DNA of 64,000 bases from Pseudomonas sp. PD9R (GTDB lineage Bacteria > Pseudomonadota > Gammaproteobacteria > Pseudomonadales > Pseudomonadaceae). A model generated the notes under the pieces. That model was not told the origin of the DNA. It searched no databases and saw only the letters and a list, made by a program, of their open reading frames with translations. The DNA is taken from NCBI RefSeq assembly GCF_019200975.1, contig NZ_JAHTMR010000007.1, positions 137,551-201,550 on the forward strand, written 5' to 3'. The position numbers were made by a program, and so were the translations under genes. How positions within the stretch are numbered: position 1 is the first letter of the stretch; each line of letters starts with the position of its first letter. Shown one piece after another: positions 18,631-27,271 of this stretch.

Positions 18631-20313
18631 ATGAGTAACAAGAATAACGATGACTTGAAGTATCAGGCCTCGGAAAACACCTTGGGACTGAATCCTGTCG
18701 TTGGGCTGCGTGGAAAGGATCTACTGGCATCTGCTCGCATGGTGCTCAGGCAGGCCATCAAACAACCGATTCACAGCGCCAAGCATGTTGCGCACTTCGG
18801 CCTTGAACTCAAGAACGTGCTGTTCGGCAAATCCGCGCTGCAACCGACCAGTGATGACCGTCGCTTTGCCGACCCGGCCTGGACCCAGAACCCGCTCTAC
18901 AAACGTTATCTGCAAACCTACCTGGCGTGGCGCAAGGAACTCCACGACTGGATTGACGACAGTAGCCTCTCACCCAGTGACTCTGCTCGCGGGCACTTCG
19001 TGATCAATCTCATGACCGAAGCCATGGCCCCGACCAACAGCGCGGCCAACCCGGCGGCGGTCAAACGCTTCTTCGAAACCGGCGGCAAGAGCTTGCTCGA
19101 CGGCCTGTCGCACCTGGCCAAGGACATGGTTCACAACGGCGGCATGCCGAGTCAGGTCAACATGGGCGCGTTCGAGGTTGGCAAGAGCCTCGCCGTGACC
19201 GAAGGCGCGGTGGTGTTTCGCAACGATGTGCTGGAGTTGATCCAGTACAAGCCGATCACCGAGCAGGTCCACGAGCGCCCATTGCTGGTGGTGCCGCCGC
19301 AGATCAACAAGTTCTACGTGTTCGACCTGAGCCCGGACAAGAGCCTGGCGCGTTTCTGCCTGCGCAGCAATGTGCAGACCTTCATCGTCAGCTGGCGCAA
19401 CCCGACCAAAGAACAACGCGAGTGGGGCCTGTCGACGTACATCGAGGCTCTCAAGGAAGCGGTCGATGTGGTCACCGCGATCACCGGCAGCAAAGACGTG
19501 AACATGCTTGGCGCCTGCTCCGGCGGTATCACCTGCACCGCCCTGCTGGGTCACTACGCGGCGATCGGAGAGAACAAGGTCAACGCCCTCACCCTGTTGG
19601 TGAGCGTGCTCGATACCACCCTGGAAAGCGACGTCGCCCTGTTCGTCAATGAACAGACTCTGGAAGCCGCCAAGCGCCACTCGTACCAGGCCGGTGTGCT
19701 GGAAGGCCGCGACATGGCGAAAGTCTTCGCCTGGATGCGCCCCAACGACCTGATCTGGAACTACTGGGTCAACAATTACCTGCTGGGCAACGAGCCGCCG
19801 GTTTTCGACATCCTGTTCTGGAACAACGACACCACGCGATTGCCTGCAGCGTTCCACGGCGACCTGATCGAGATGTTCAAAAACAACCCATTGATTCGCC
19901 CGAATGCACTGGAAGTGTGCGGTACCGCCATCGACCTCAAGCAGGTGACGGCCGACATCTTTTCCCTGGCCGGCACCAACGACCACATCACCCCGTGGAA
20001 GTCCTGCTACAAGTCGGCGCAGTTGTTCGGCGGCAATGTCGAATTCGTGCTGTCCAGCAGCGGGCACATTCAGAGCATCCTGAACCCGCCGGGCAATCCG
20101 AAATCGCGCTACATGACCAGCACCGAAAAAATGGCGACCACTGCCGATGAGTGGCAAGAAAACTCCACCAAGCACACCGATTCCTGGTGGCTGCATTGGC
20201 AGGCGTGGCAGGCCCAGCGTTCGGGCGAACTGAAAAAAGCGCCTGCAAAACTGGGCAACAAGGCTTATCCGGCAGGTGAAGCGGCGCCGGGCACTTACGT
20301 ACACGAGCGGTAA
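18631..20313 (+). CDS. phaC1: Class II poly(3-hydroxyalkanoate) synthase 1
   Basis: Polymerises (R)-3-hydroxyacyl-CoA of medium chain length into PHA at the granule surface. The 560-residue protein is full length. The lipase-like box is GACSGG with catalytic Cys296; the partner Asp lies in GTNDHITPW (about 451) and His in SSGHIQSI (about 479). The N-terminal 80 residues are the variable part. The first codons after ATG, AAC AAG AAT AAC, form the AAnAAnAA motif bound by Hfq/Crc; Crc is known to repress PHA production in P. putida. First gene of phaC1-phaZ-phaC2-phaD, separated from phaZ by a REPIN. A ribosome site AATGGAGCGTCGTAG precedes the ATG. Confidence 0.97.
   Translation: MSNKNNDDLKYQASENTLGLNPVVGLRGKDLLASARMVLRQAIKQPIHSAKHVAHFGLELKNVLFGKSALQPTSDDRRFADPAWTQNPLYKRYLQTYLAWRKELHDWIDDSSLSPSDSARGHFVINLMTEAMAPTNSAANPAAVKRFFETGGKSLLDGLSHLAKDMVHNGGMPSQVNMGAFEVGKSLAVTEGAVVFRNDVLELIQYKPITEQVHERPLLVVPPQINKFYVFDLSPDKSLARFCLRSNVQTFIVSWRNPTKEQREWGLSTYIEALKEAVDVVTAITGSKDVNMLGACSGGITCTALLGHYAAIGENKVNALTLLVSVLDTTLESDVALFVNEQTLEAAKRHSYQAGVLEGRDMAKVFAWMRPNDLIWNYWVNNYLLGNEPPVFDILFWNNDTTRLPAAFHGDLIEMFKNNPLIRPNALEVCGTAIDLKQVTADIFSLAGTNDHITPWKSCYKSAQLFGGNVEFVLSSSGHIQSILNPPGNPKSRYMTSTEKMATTADEWQENSTKHTDSWWLHWQAWQAQRSGELKKAPAKLGNKAYPAGEAAPGTYVHER
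18637..18648 (+). promoter_or_regulatory. Crc/Hfq catabolite-repression motif at the phaC1 start
   Basis: AACAAGAATAAC, four perfect AAn repeats, directly after the second codon of phaC1. Matches the AAnAAnAA target bound by Hfq with Crc in pseudomonads and is placed where binding would block initiation. Confidence 0.6.
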
Positions 20314-20331
20314 CTGACACACCTCCCTACT

Positions 20332-20407
20332 CTGTAGGAGCTGCCGCAGGCTGCGATCTTTAAAAGATCAAGATCAAAAGATCGCAGCCTGCGGCAGCTC
20401 CTACAGG
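20332..20407. repeat. REPIN, family A (TGCGG type), between phaC1 and phaZ
   Basis: Arms CTGTAGGAGCTGCCGCAGGC and GCAGCCTGCGGCAGCTCCTA with almost no spacer, so the pair would fold as one long, nearly perfect hairpin. It starts 19 bases after the phaC1 stop and may attenuate or protect the phaC1 message. Confidence 0.88.
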
Positions 20408-20441
20408 GGATCGAGGATGAATTCATAAACAGGGCCAGAGC

Positions 20442-21296
20442 ATGCCGCAACCGTTCATTTTCCGTACCGTCGACCTGGATGGCCAGACCCTCCGCACGGC
20501 GGTACGCCCCGGCAAGCCTCACTTGACGCCCTTGCTGATTTTCAACGGCATCGGCGCCAACCTGGAGCTGGTGTTTCCGTTCGTCGCGGCGCTGGACCCG
20601 GACCTGGAAGTCATCGCTTTCGACGTGCCCGGTGTCGGCGGTTCGTCGACACCGAATCGGCCTTATCGCTTTCCGGGTCTGGCCAAGCTCACGGCACGCA
20701 TGCTCGATTATCTCGACTACGGGCAGGTCAATGTGATCGGCGTGTCCTGGGGCGGTGCCCTCGCCCAGCAGTTCGCCTTCGACTACCCGGAGCGCTGCAA
20801 GAAACTGGTGCTGGCGGCCACGGCGGCGGGTGCGGTGATGGTGCCGGGCAAGCCGAAGGTGCTGTGGATGATGGCCAGCCCGCGACGCTACATTCAGCCG
20901 TCGCACGTGATCCGCATTGCGCCGATGATCTACGGCGGCTCGTTCCGTCGCGACCCGACGCTGGCCGCGAGCCACGCAGCGAAAGTGCGTTCGGCGGGCA
21001 AGCTCGGTTACTACTGGCAGCTGTTCGCCGGTCTCGGCTGGACCAGCATTCACTGGCTGCACAAGATCCATCAACCGACGCTGGTACTGGCGGGCGACGA
21101 CGATCCACTGATTCCGCTGATCAACATGCGTTTGCTGGCCTGGCGAATTCCAAACGCTCAATTGCACATCATCGATGACGGCCATCTGTTCCTGATCACC
21201 CGTGCAGAAGCCGTGGCACCGATCATCATGAAATTTCTCGAGGAAGAACGACAACGCGCCGTGATGCATCCGCATCCATCGCCATTGGGCGGTTAG
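20442..21296 (+). CDS. phaZ: Intracellular medium-chain-length PHA depolymerase
   Basis: Alpha/beta hydrolase that degrades stored mcl-PHA to 3-hydroxyalkanoic acids at the granule. The 284-residue protein has the lipase box GVSWGG with catalytic Ser102, an Asp in LAGDDDPLIPL (about 221) and His in IDDGHLFLI (about 248), the same spacing as characterised Pseudomonas PhaZ. The oxyanion region is IFNGIGANLE. Lies between the two synthases, as in all class II clusters, with about 110 bases to phaC2. Confidence 0.96.
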   Translation: MPQPFIFRTVDLDGQTLRTAVRPGKPHLTPLLIFNGIGANLELVFPFVAALDPDLEVIAFDVPGVGGSSTPNRPYRFPGLAKLTARMLDYLDYGQVNVIGVSWGGALAQQFAFDYPERCKKLVLAATAAGAVMVPGKPKVLWMMASPRRYIQPSHVIRIAPMIYGGSFRRDPTLAASHAAKVRSAGKLGYYWQLFAGLGWTSIHWLHKIHQPTLVLAGDDDPLIPLINMRLLAWRIPNAQLHIIDDGHLFLITRAEAVAPIIMKFLEEERQRAVMHPHPSPLGG

Positions 21297-21409
21297 TCGC
21301 CCCATTGTCAGTCGGCAGGATGCCGCGCCGCGCAACAACCCATTACAGCGACTATGGTGTTCTGGTTCGGTTGTTAGTTTTTGGCCTGAAGACGAAGGAG
21401 TGTTGACTC

Positions 21410-23092
21410 ATGCGTGACAAAGCAGCGCGGGACTCTATGCCCACTCCCGCCGCGTTCATCAACGCACAGAGTGCGATTACCGGCCTGCGTGGCCGGGACC
21501 TGATTTCGACCTTGCGCAGCGTCGCCGCCCATGGCTTGCGCAACCCGGTGCACAGCGCCCGGCACGCGTTGAAACTGGGCGGCCAACTGGGTCGCGTGCT
21601 GCTGGGCGAAACCCTGTACCCGACCAACTCGCAGGACAGTCGTTTTGCCGATCCGGCATGGAGCCTCAACCCGTTTTATCGCCGCAGTCTGCAGGCCTAT
21701 CTCGCCTGGCAAAAGCAGGTCAAAAACTGGATCGACGAGAGCAGCATGAGCCCGGACGATCGTGCCCGCGCGCACTTCGCATTCGCCCTGCTCAACGACG
21801 CCGTGTCGCCGTCCAACAGCCTGCTCAATCCACTGGCGATCAAGGAGATTTTCAACTCCGGCGGCAACAGCCTGGTGCGCGGGATCAGCCACTTGGTGGA
21901 CGACCTGCTGCACAACGACGGCCTGCCCCGGCAAGTCACCAAGCAGGCGTTCGAGGTCGGCAAGACCGTAGCGACCACCACTGGCGCCGTGGTGTTTCGC
22001 AATGAGTTGCTGGAGCTGATCCAGTACAAGCCGATGAGCGAAAAACAGTATTCCAAGCCGCTGCTGGTGGTGCCGCCGCAGATCAACAAGTACTACATTT
22101 TCGACCTGAGCCCTCACAACAGCTTCGTCCAGTACGCTCTCAAGAACAGTCTGCAAACCTTCGTGATCAGTTGGCGCAACCCCGATGTGCGCCACCGTGA
22201 ATGGGGCCTGTCGACCTACGTGGAAGCGGTGGAAGAAGCCATGAACGTTTGCCGGGCGATCACCGGCGCGCGTGAGGTGAACTTAATGGGTGCCTGCGCC
22301 GGCGGGCTGACCATCGCCGCGCTACAAGGCCACTTGCAGGCCAAGCGACAGCTGCGCCGGGTATCCAGCGCGACGTATCTGGTGAGTCTGCTCGACAGTC
22401 AGCTGGACTCGCCAGCGACCCTGTTCGCCGACGAACAGACCCTGGAAGCCGCCAAGCGTCGCTCCTATCAAAAGGGCGTGCTGGACGGTCGAGACATGGC
22501 CAAGATCTTTGCCTGGATGCGTCCCAACGACTTGATCTGGAGCTACTTCGTCAACAATTACTTGTTGGGCAAAGAGCCGCCAGCCTTCGACATCCTGTAC
22601 TGGAACAACGACAACACACGCCTGCCGGCAGCCCTGCATGGCGATTTGCTGGACTTCTTCAAACACAACCCGTTGAGCCATCCAGGCGGTCTCGAAGTGT
22701 GTGGCACGCCGATCGATTTGCAGAAGGTCACTGTCGACAGCTTCAGCGTCGCCGGTATCAACGACCACATCACGCCGTGGGACGCGGTGTATCGCTCGAC
22801 CTTGCTGTTAGGTGGCGAGCGCCGCTTCGTACTGTCCAACAGCGGTCACGTGCAGAGCATTCTCAACCCGCCGAGCAATCCGAAAGCCAACTACGTCGAG
22901 GGCGCAAAGCTGAGCAGCGACCCACGGGCCTGGTACTACGACGCCAAGCAGGTCGATGGCAGCTGGTGGACCCAGTGGCTGAGCTGGATTCAGGAACGCT
23001 CGGGCGCGCAGAAAGAAACCCACATGGCGCTGGGCAACCAGAACTATCCACCGATGGAGGCGGCGCCCGGTACTTACGTGCGCGTGCGCTGA
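21410..23092 (+). CDS. phaC2: Class II poly(3-hydroxyalkanoate) synthase 2
   Basis: Second mcl-PHA synthase, colinear with PhaC1 over 560 residues with no gaps up to the active site. Catalytic Cys296 is in GACAGG, Asp in AGINDHITPW and His in NSGHVQSI, so all three catalytic residues are present. The N-terminus differs (MRDKAARDSMPTPAAF). GAAGGAG lies nine bases before the ATG. Paralogous synthases with overlapping substrate range are typical of the cluster. The hairpin at 23105-23124 follows it. Confidence 0.96.
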   Translation: MRDKAARDSMPTPAAFINAQSAITGLRGRDLISTLRSVAAHGLRNPVHSARHALKLGGQLGRVLLGETLYPTNSQDSRFADPAWSLNPFYRRSLQAYLAWQKQVKNWIDESSMSPDDRARAHFAFALLNDAVSPSNSLLNPLAIKEIFNSGGNSLVRGISHLVDDLLHNDGLPRQVTKQAFEVGKTVATTTGAVVFRNELLELIQYKPMSEKQYSKPLLVVPPQINKYYIFDLSPHNSFVQYALKNSLQTFVISWRNPDVRHREWGLSTYVEAVEEAMNVCRAITGAREVNLMGACAGGLTIAALQGHLQAKRQLRRVSSATYLVSLLDSQLDSPATLFADEQTLEAAKRRSYQKGVLDGRDMAKIFAWMRPNDLIWSYFVNNYLLGKEPPAFDILYWNNDNTRLPAALHGDLLDFFKHNPLSHPGGLEVCGTPIDLQKVTVDSFSVAGINDHITPWDAVYRSTLLLGGERRFVLSNSGHVQSILNPPSNPKANYVEGAKLSSDPRAWYYDAKQVDGSWWTQWLSWIQERSGAQKETHMALGNQNYPPMEAAPGTYVRVR

Positions 23093-23104
23093 CGTTCAAC
23101 GACC

Positions 23105-23124
23105 CACGGCCGTCATCGGCCGTG
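23105..23124 (+). other. Hairpin between phaC2 and phaD
   Basis: CACGGCCG-TCAT-CGGCCGTG, a perfect 8-pair stem with a 4-base loop and no T tract. Located 13 bases after the phaC2 stop and about 28 before the phaD start. Could be an attenuator, an mRNA stabiliser, or an operator. Confidence 0.5.
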
Positions 23125-23151
23125 ACATGACCCGATCATTAAGAAGACTGG

Positions 23152-23769
23152 ATGAAAACCCGCGACCGGATCCTTGAATGTGCCCTGCAGTTGTTCAATC
23201 AGAAGGGTGAACCCAACGTCTCCACCATGGAAGTTGCCAACGAAATGGGCATCAGCCCGGGCAACCTCTACTACCACTTCCACGGCAAGGAGCCGCTGAT
23301 TCTCGGGCTGTTCGAACGCTTCCAGAGCGAGCTGGCGCCGCTGCTCGACCCACCGTCCGACGTTGAACTGGGACCCGACGATTACTGGCTGTTCCTGCAC
23401 CTGATCGTCGAACGCCTGGCTCACTACCGGTTTCTGTTCCAGGACTTGTCTAACCTCGCCGGACGCTTGCCGAAGCTCGCCAAGGGCATTCGCAACCTGC
23501 TCAATGCGTTGAAACGCACATTGGCGTCGTTATTGGCGCGATTGAAGGCACAGGGTCAGTTGGTCAGCGATACTCAGGCGCTGGGGCAGTTGGTGGAACA
23601 GATCACCCTGACGTTGCTGTTCTCACTGGACTATCAGCGGATTCTGGATCGTGAAGGCGAAGTGCGGTTGGTGGTTTACCAGATCATGATGCTGGTGGCG
23701 CCGCATTTGCTGCCGCCGATCAAGGTGGCGACGGAGCAAATGGCGATGCAGTATCTCGAAGACCATTAA
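23152..23769 (+). CDS. phaD: TetR-family regulator of the PHA cluster
   Basis: Transcription factor of 205 residues. The N-terminal helix-turn-helix is at about 22-50 (TMEVANEMGISPGNLYYHF), the usual TetR signature; the rest is the helical ligand and dimer domain. In P. putida, PhaD activates the phaC1 and phaI promoters and is thought to sense a fatty-acid-derived ligand. Last gene of the phaC1ZC2D group, ending at a REPIN and a shared terminator facing phaF. Candidate operators are noted upstream of phaC1 and phaI. Confidence 0.94.
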   Translation: MKTRDRILECALQLFNQKGEPNVSTMEVANEMGISPGNLYYHFHGKEPLILGLFERFQSELAPLLDPPSDVELGPDDYWLFLHLIVERLAHYRFLFQDLSNLAGRLPKLAKGIRNLLNALKRTLASLLARLKAQGQLVSDTQALGQLVEQITLTLLFSLDYQRILDREGEVRLVVYQIMMLVAPHLLPPIKVATEQMAMQYLEDH

Positions 23770-23851
23770 GATCAAAAGATCGCAGCCTTCGGCAGCACCT
23801 ACAGGGGAATGCGTTTCAATGTAGGAGCTGCCGAAGGCTGCGATCTTTTGA
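23768..23851. repeat. REPIN, family A (TTCGG type)
   Basis: Arms AAGATCAAAAGATCGCAGCC plus TTCGGCAGCACC, and GTAGGAGCTGCCGAAGGCTG plus CGATCTTTTG, spacer about 18 bases. Its first bases are part of the phaD stop codon. Confidence 0.88.
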
Positions 23852-23866
23852 CTTTTTCAATCAAAC

Positions 23867-23902
23867 AAAAACGCCCGACCTTGGCAGGCCGGGCGTTTTT
23901 TT
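23867..23902. terminator. Bidirectional terminator between phaD and phaF
   Basis: AAAACGCCCG and CGGGCGTTTTTTT form the stem, with an inner CCT/AGG pairing. A and T tracts on opposite sides let it serve both the phaD transcript and the convergent phaIF transcript; it lies just before the phaF stop. Confidence 0.88.
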
Positions 23903-23913
23903 GAGCCCTGAAA

Positions 23914-24792
23914 TCAGGACTGACTGGTTGGCGTCGACGGAGCTGGCGCGGCAGTCGGGGTTACAGCAGGGGTTGGTGCAGCCGCGGAGTTCGACGGGCT
24001 GACCGGGGCGGCCGGTTTGGCGGCAGCCACTGCTGGTTTTGGTGCGGCGGCTTTCGGAGCAGCCGGTTTTTTCACTGCGGGTTTCTTCGCGGCAGCGGGT
24101 TTTGCCGCTGGCTTGGCTGCAGCAGGTTTAGCGGCGGCAGTTTTGGCCGCAGGCTTGGCAGCAGGTTTCGCTGCTGGCTTAGCCGCTGCTTTTGCAGCAA
24201 CCGGTTTTGCCGCTGGCTTGGCAGCAGCAGGTTTGGCGGCGGCAGTTTTGGCCGCTGGCTTGGCAGCAGCTTTTGCCGCTGGTTTGGCTGCTGGTTTAGC
24301 CGCTGCTTTTACCAGTGGCTTGGCAGCAGTTTTGGCCGCTGGCTTGGCCGCTGCGGTTTTCGCCGCAACAGGCGCAACCTTGGCACCGGTGAGTTTTTCG
24401 ATTTGCTTGGTCAGGGTATCGACCTTGCTGTGCAGTGCTTTGACTTCATTGCGGCTCGGTACACCCAGGCGCGAAATGGCGCTGTTCAGGCGCTTGTCGA
24501 AAGCCCCTTCCAGCTCATCCCACTTGCCCAGTGCGCGATCTTTCACGCCGCTGATGCGCGATTTGGCCGAAGAAGCGGAGTCCTTGGCGGCGTCGACAGT
24601 TTTGCCAACAGCGCTCTTGGTCAGTTTCTCGGCTTTCTCGCCGTCCTTAACCAATGCATCGAAGAGTTTGCTGCCGTCAGTGTCGATCTTCGAGTACACG
24701 CCTAAACCAGCCAGCCAGATTTTGCGGGAGTAGTCTTCGACTTTCCCGATCCACGAGCTGCCTTCTTTATCAGTGTTCTTTTTACCAGCCAT
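23914..24792 (-). CDS. phaF: PHA granule-associated phasin PhaF with histone-like tail
   Basis: Granule-coating and nucleoid-binding phasin that helps distribute PHA granules at division in P. putida. Of 292 residues, about 1-140 form the helical phasin domain (SSWIGKVEDYSRKIWLAGLG, then a coiled coil, LNSAISRLGVPSRNEVKAL). The rest is a low-complexity tail of AAKPA units, like histone H1, ending in a proline/threonine segment. The tail contains a 35-residue internal duplication. Lies ten bases after phaI in the same transcript. Tail length is expected to vary between strains. Confidence 0.95.
   Translation of the reverse strand: MAGKKNTDKEGSSWIGKVEDYSRKIWLAGLGVYSKIDTDGSKLFDALVKDGEKAEKLTKSAVGKTVDAAKDSASSAKSRISGVKDRALGKWDELEGAFDKRLNSAISRLGVPSRNEVKALHSKVDTLTKQIEKLTGAKVAPVAAKTAAAKPAAKTAAKPLVKAAAKPAAKPAAKAAAKPAAKTAAAKPAAAKPAAKPVAAKAAAKPAAKPAAKPAAKTAAAKPAAAKPAAKPAAAKKPAVKKPAAPKAAAPKPAVAAAKPAAPVSPSNSAAAPTPAVTPTAAPAPSTPTSQS
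24100..24268 (-). repeat. Tandem duplication within the phaF tail (105-base period)
   Basis: The block at 24100-24164 recurs at 24205-24268 with about three differences in 65 bases; the period of 105 keeps the frame. At protein level the unit AAKTAAAKPAAAKPAAKP appears twice. Confidence 0.75.
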
Positions 24793-24802
24793 CCCGTTCT
24801 CC

Positions 24803-25225
24803 TTAAGATTTACGCGCGACGCGTTCGAGCAATGCCGTCAGCTCATCGAGCTTAGCAGAGAGTGTCTCAACGTCATGTTTAGACGGAATGCCGATACGAT
24901 TCAAGGCACTTGCGACACGCGAGTCAAACGCCTTCTCGACCTTGTCGAGCTGAACTTCGACCTTGCCTTTGAAAGTGCTCACTTCAGTCTTCGCTTCATC
25001 GATCTCGGCATTCGCCGCCTCGAGTTTCTCAGCGACTACTTTTTTGCCTTTCTTTTCAACAGTTTGACCAGCCTTGATCAACTCTTGAAAGTATTCGCTG
25101 CCCTCTTGGCCAACCTTGGCGTAGGCACCCAGGCCTGCCAGCCAGATCTTGCGGGCATAGGATTTGACGTCGCCCAGAGCAGTGGTCGATGCGTCGATTT
25201 TTTTCTTCAAAATAACTTTGGCCAT
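24803..25225 (-). CDS. phaI: PHA granule-associated phasin PhaI
   Basis: Small phasin that coats PHA granules. I start at the ATG at 25225 (GAGG about seven bases upstream), giving 140 residues beginning MAKVILKKKIDASTTALGD. The longer frame to 25285 adds a peptide with no family similarity. The sequence SYARKIWLAGLGAYAKVGQEG parallels the first domain of PhaF, and LNRIGIPSKHDVETLSAKLDEL parallels its second half, so PhaI resembles PhaF without the tail. Heads the phaIF operon; a candidate PhaD site lies about 80 bases upstream. Confidence 0.95.
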   Translation of the reverse strand: MAKVILKKKIDASTTALGDVKSYARKIWLAGLGAYAKVGQEGSEYFQELIKAGQTVEKKGKKVVAEKLEAANAEIDEAKTEVSTFKGKVEVQLDKVEKAFDSRVASALNRIGIPSKHDVETLSAKLDELTALLERVARKS

Positions 25226-25301
25226 GGTGCACCTCACGCGCAGAAGGTTTGAGGAACTGCCCGCGAAAGTGTCGGGCTCTGGCACAAAGTAGGGAGAAAA
25301 A

Positions 25302-25319
25302 TTAGAAACGGCACCCTAA
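25302..25319 (-). promoter_or_regulatory. Candidate PhaD operator upstream of phaI
   Basis: Read on the minus strand, TTAGGGTGCCGTTTCTAA matches the phaC1 upstream site TTAGAGGGCATTTTCTAA in 14 of 18 positions, and the following TT also agrees. Same 18-base length and TTAG...CTAA arms. Confidence 0.55.
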
Positions 25320-25349
25320 CAACTGACATGAATCGATGGTGGCTTTTGG

Positions 25350-25440
25350 AAAAGATCGCAGCCTCGTAGCACTCGGCAGCTCCTACAGGTGGATGCCGCC
25401 GCATGTAGGAGCTGTCGAATGCAACGAGGCTGCGATCTTT
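25350..25440. repeat. REPIN, family A, long-arm variant
   Basis: Both arms carry the insertion that turns GCCGAAGGC into a longer core (GCCTCGTAGCACTCGGC on the left, GTCGAATGCAACGAGGC on the right). Located upstream of the phaI promoter and directly behind the PHA-system gene that ends at 25447. Confidence 0.8.
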
Positions 25441-25446
25441 CATCCA

Positions 25447-25722
25447 TCACACCAACGCTTTATCCAGCGCCTTCTCGATTTCCGCTTTGATCATGCTGCT
25501 CATGGCCGACATCATCAGGCCCAGTTCCACATCAACCTTGATCGAATCCTCACTGACATGCACCGCGCCTTTAACACCCGAGCGTTTGAGGTTCAGGGTG
25601 TCGCCGGACCACTGCGGCTCCAGACCATATTGATCGGAGAGTTTCTGCGCCAGCTTGTCGGCCTTCTCGCGCGCCGCGTCCTTACCCAGGCTGTGGGCAC
25701 GTTCAACACTAATACGGGCCAT
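25447..25722 (-). CDS. Polyhydroxyalkanoic-acid-system family protein
   Basis: Small protein of 91 residues in the family named for its position beside PHA genes (PHA_gran_rgn type). It begins [20 protein letters not shown], with an amphipathic helix, then a beta-rich part ([20 protein letters not shown]) and a C-terminal helix ending [10 protein letters not shown] choose the ATG at 25722, eight bases after GGAG, over the TTG one codon earlier. No signal peptide. Function is not established; association with granules or with acyl-chain binding is inference. Divergent from ubiE. Confidence 0.85.
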   Translation of the reverse strand: MARISVERAHSLGKDAAREKADKLAQKLSDQYGLEPQWSGDTLNLKRSGVKGAVHVSEDSIKVDVELGLMMSAMSSMIKAEIEKALDKALV

Positions 25723-25877
25723 CAAATGACTCCTGCTTTATGAATGCTTGTTCGGGATATCTTGACCCTTGCTGCGTCAAATCGTCCCGGCGATTGCCTA
25801 TCTTACCTTTAGCCATTCCAAGACAAAGCATCCCTTGGGGATTAGAATGTCGCGCATTCTCTTTTGGTGACAGCGAT

Positions 25878-26648
25878 ATGACTGATCAGCGCAAAGGCAG
25901 CGATGCCGAACCCACCACTCACTTCGGCTTCAAAAACGTTCCGGAAAGCCAGAAAGCGGAAAAAGTCGCTGAAGTTTTCCACTCGGTAGCCGCCAAGTAC
26001 GACCTGATGAACGACCTTCTGTCGGGCGGCATGCACCGTCTGTGGAAGCGTTTTGCGATCGAACTGTCGGGCGTACGCACCGGCAATCGTGTGCTCGACA
26101 TCGCCGGCGGCACCGGTGACCTGACCAAAAAATTCTCGCACCTCGTTGGCCCGACCGGCCAGGTGGTATTGGCCGACATCAACGCGTCCATGCTCAAGGT
26201 CGGTCGTGACCGCCTGCTGGACCTGGGTGTCGCCGGCAACGTCGAATTCGTCCAGGCCGATGCAGAAAAACTGCCGTTCCCGGACAACCATTTCGACTGC
26301 GTGACCATCGCTTTTGGTCTGCGCAACGTGACGCACAAAGAAGATGCCCTGCGCTCGATGCTGCGCGTGCTCAAGCCTGGCGGCCGTTTGTTGGTGCTGG
26401 AGTTCTCCAAACCGACCAACGCGCTGATGTCCAAAGCCTACGACGCCTACTCGTTCGCCTTCATGCCACTGATGGGCAAGCTGATCACGAACGACTCGGA
26501 AAGCTATCGCTACCTGGCCGAATCGATCCGCATGCACCCGAACCAGGAAACCCTGAAGTCGATGATGGTCGAGGCCGGTTTCGACCGCGTCACCTACCAC
26601 AACATGACCGCAGGCATCGTCGCCCTGCACCGCGGCATCAAGCCCTGA
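25878..26648 (+). CDS. ubiE: Ubiquinone/menaquinone C-methyltransferase UbiE
   Basis: SAM-dependent methyltransferase that methylates the benzoquinol ring in ubiquinone synthesis. The start is the ATG at 25878 (256 residues, [18 protein letters not shown]); the open frame continues upstream but lacks family sequence. SAM motif I is [12 protein letters not shown] (about residue 74), with [13 protein letters not shown] and [12 protein letters not shown] motifs following. Ends ALHRGIKP. First gene of ubiE-ubiJ-ubiB, with the stop overlapping the ubiJ start by one base. Confidence 0.96.
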   Translation: MTDQRKGSDAEPTTHFGFKNVPESQKAEKVAEVFHSVAAKYDLMNDLLSGGMHRLWKRFAIELSGVRTGNRVLDIAGGTGDLTKKFSHLVGPTGQVVLADINASMLKVGRDRLLDLGVAGNVEFVQADAEKLPFPDNHFDCVTIAFGLRNVTHKEDALRSMLRVLKPGGRLLVLEFSKPTNALMSKAYDAYSFAFMPLMGKLITNDSESYRYLAESIRMHPNQETLKSMMVEAGFDRVTYHNMTAGIVALHRGIKP

Positions 26649-27271
26649 TGCTGCTCGCCGGCCTGCTCGCCAGCGTTGAACTCGGTCTGAACCGGGTGCT
26701 GCGCCTCGACAGCACGGCGCTGCCGCGGCTGGCGCATTTGACCGGCAAAGTGATTGCCGTTGATTGCCGCAGCCCGGCGTTGCAAGTGTTCATCCTGCCC
26801 AGCGATGAAGGCCTGATGCTCGCGTCCCAGTGGGAAACCGGCGCCGACTGCACCTTGCGTGCACCGGCTTCCAGCCTGCTGAAGCTGGCAATGAGCAAGG
26901 ACAAGACTTCGATCCTGCATGGCCCCGAAGTCGAGCTCGATGGTGACAGCGGCGTGCTGCTGGAACTGGCGGCCATCCTCCAGGACCTGGAGCTCGACTG
27001 GGAGTACGAACTCTCTCGCTGGCTCGGCCCCGTCGCCACGCAACTGGTCGGCGGTCACCTGCGCAGCCGCGCCCGCTGGTACAAGCAAGGGTTCGCCAGT
27101 CTTGGCCAGAACCTGGGCGAATACCTGGCCGAAGAATCGCGCGCCCTCGTCGGTCAGCGCGAAGCCGAAGCCCGATTCAGTGAACTGGACCAGATCAAAC
27201 TCGATCTGGAACGTCTCGAGGCGCGTTTCGAGCGCCTTTCCCGATCCCTCGACCCAAGCGATAACGCATGA
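26648..27271 (+). CDS. ubiJ: Ubiquinone biosynthesis accessory factor UbiJ (SCP2 domain)
   Basis: Lipid-binding scaffold protein of the ubiquinone synthesis complex. The 207-residue protein has an SCP2-like sterol-carrier domain at about 10-115 ([20 protein letters not shown]) and a C-terminal coiled coil (about 160-200, [20 protein letters not shown]), the architecture of YigP/UbiJ. It overlaps ubiE by one base and ubiB by four bases, so the three are translationally coupled. Confidence 0.94.
   Translation: MLLAGLLASVELGLNRVLRLDSTALPRLAHLTGKVIAVDCRSPALQVFILPSDEGLMLASQWETGADCTLRAPASSLLKLAMSKDKTSILHGPEVELDGDSGVLLELAAILQDLELDWEYELSRWLGPVATQLVGGHLRSRARWYKQGFASLGQNLGEYLAEESRALVGQREAEARFSELDQIKLDLERLEARFERLSRSLDPSDNA

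Noticed and set aside
23105..23124. Hairpin after phaC2 as a rho-independent terminator
   Set aside because: It lacks a T tract and phaD follows within 30 bases, so it is listed only as a hairpin.
24017..24733. Alanine/glycine-rich open frame opposite phaF
   Set aside because: It is the antisense reading of the AAKPA repeats; low complexity and no independent support.
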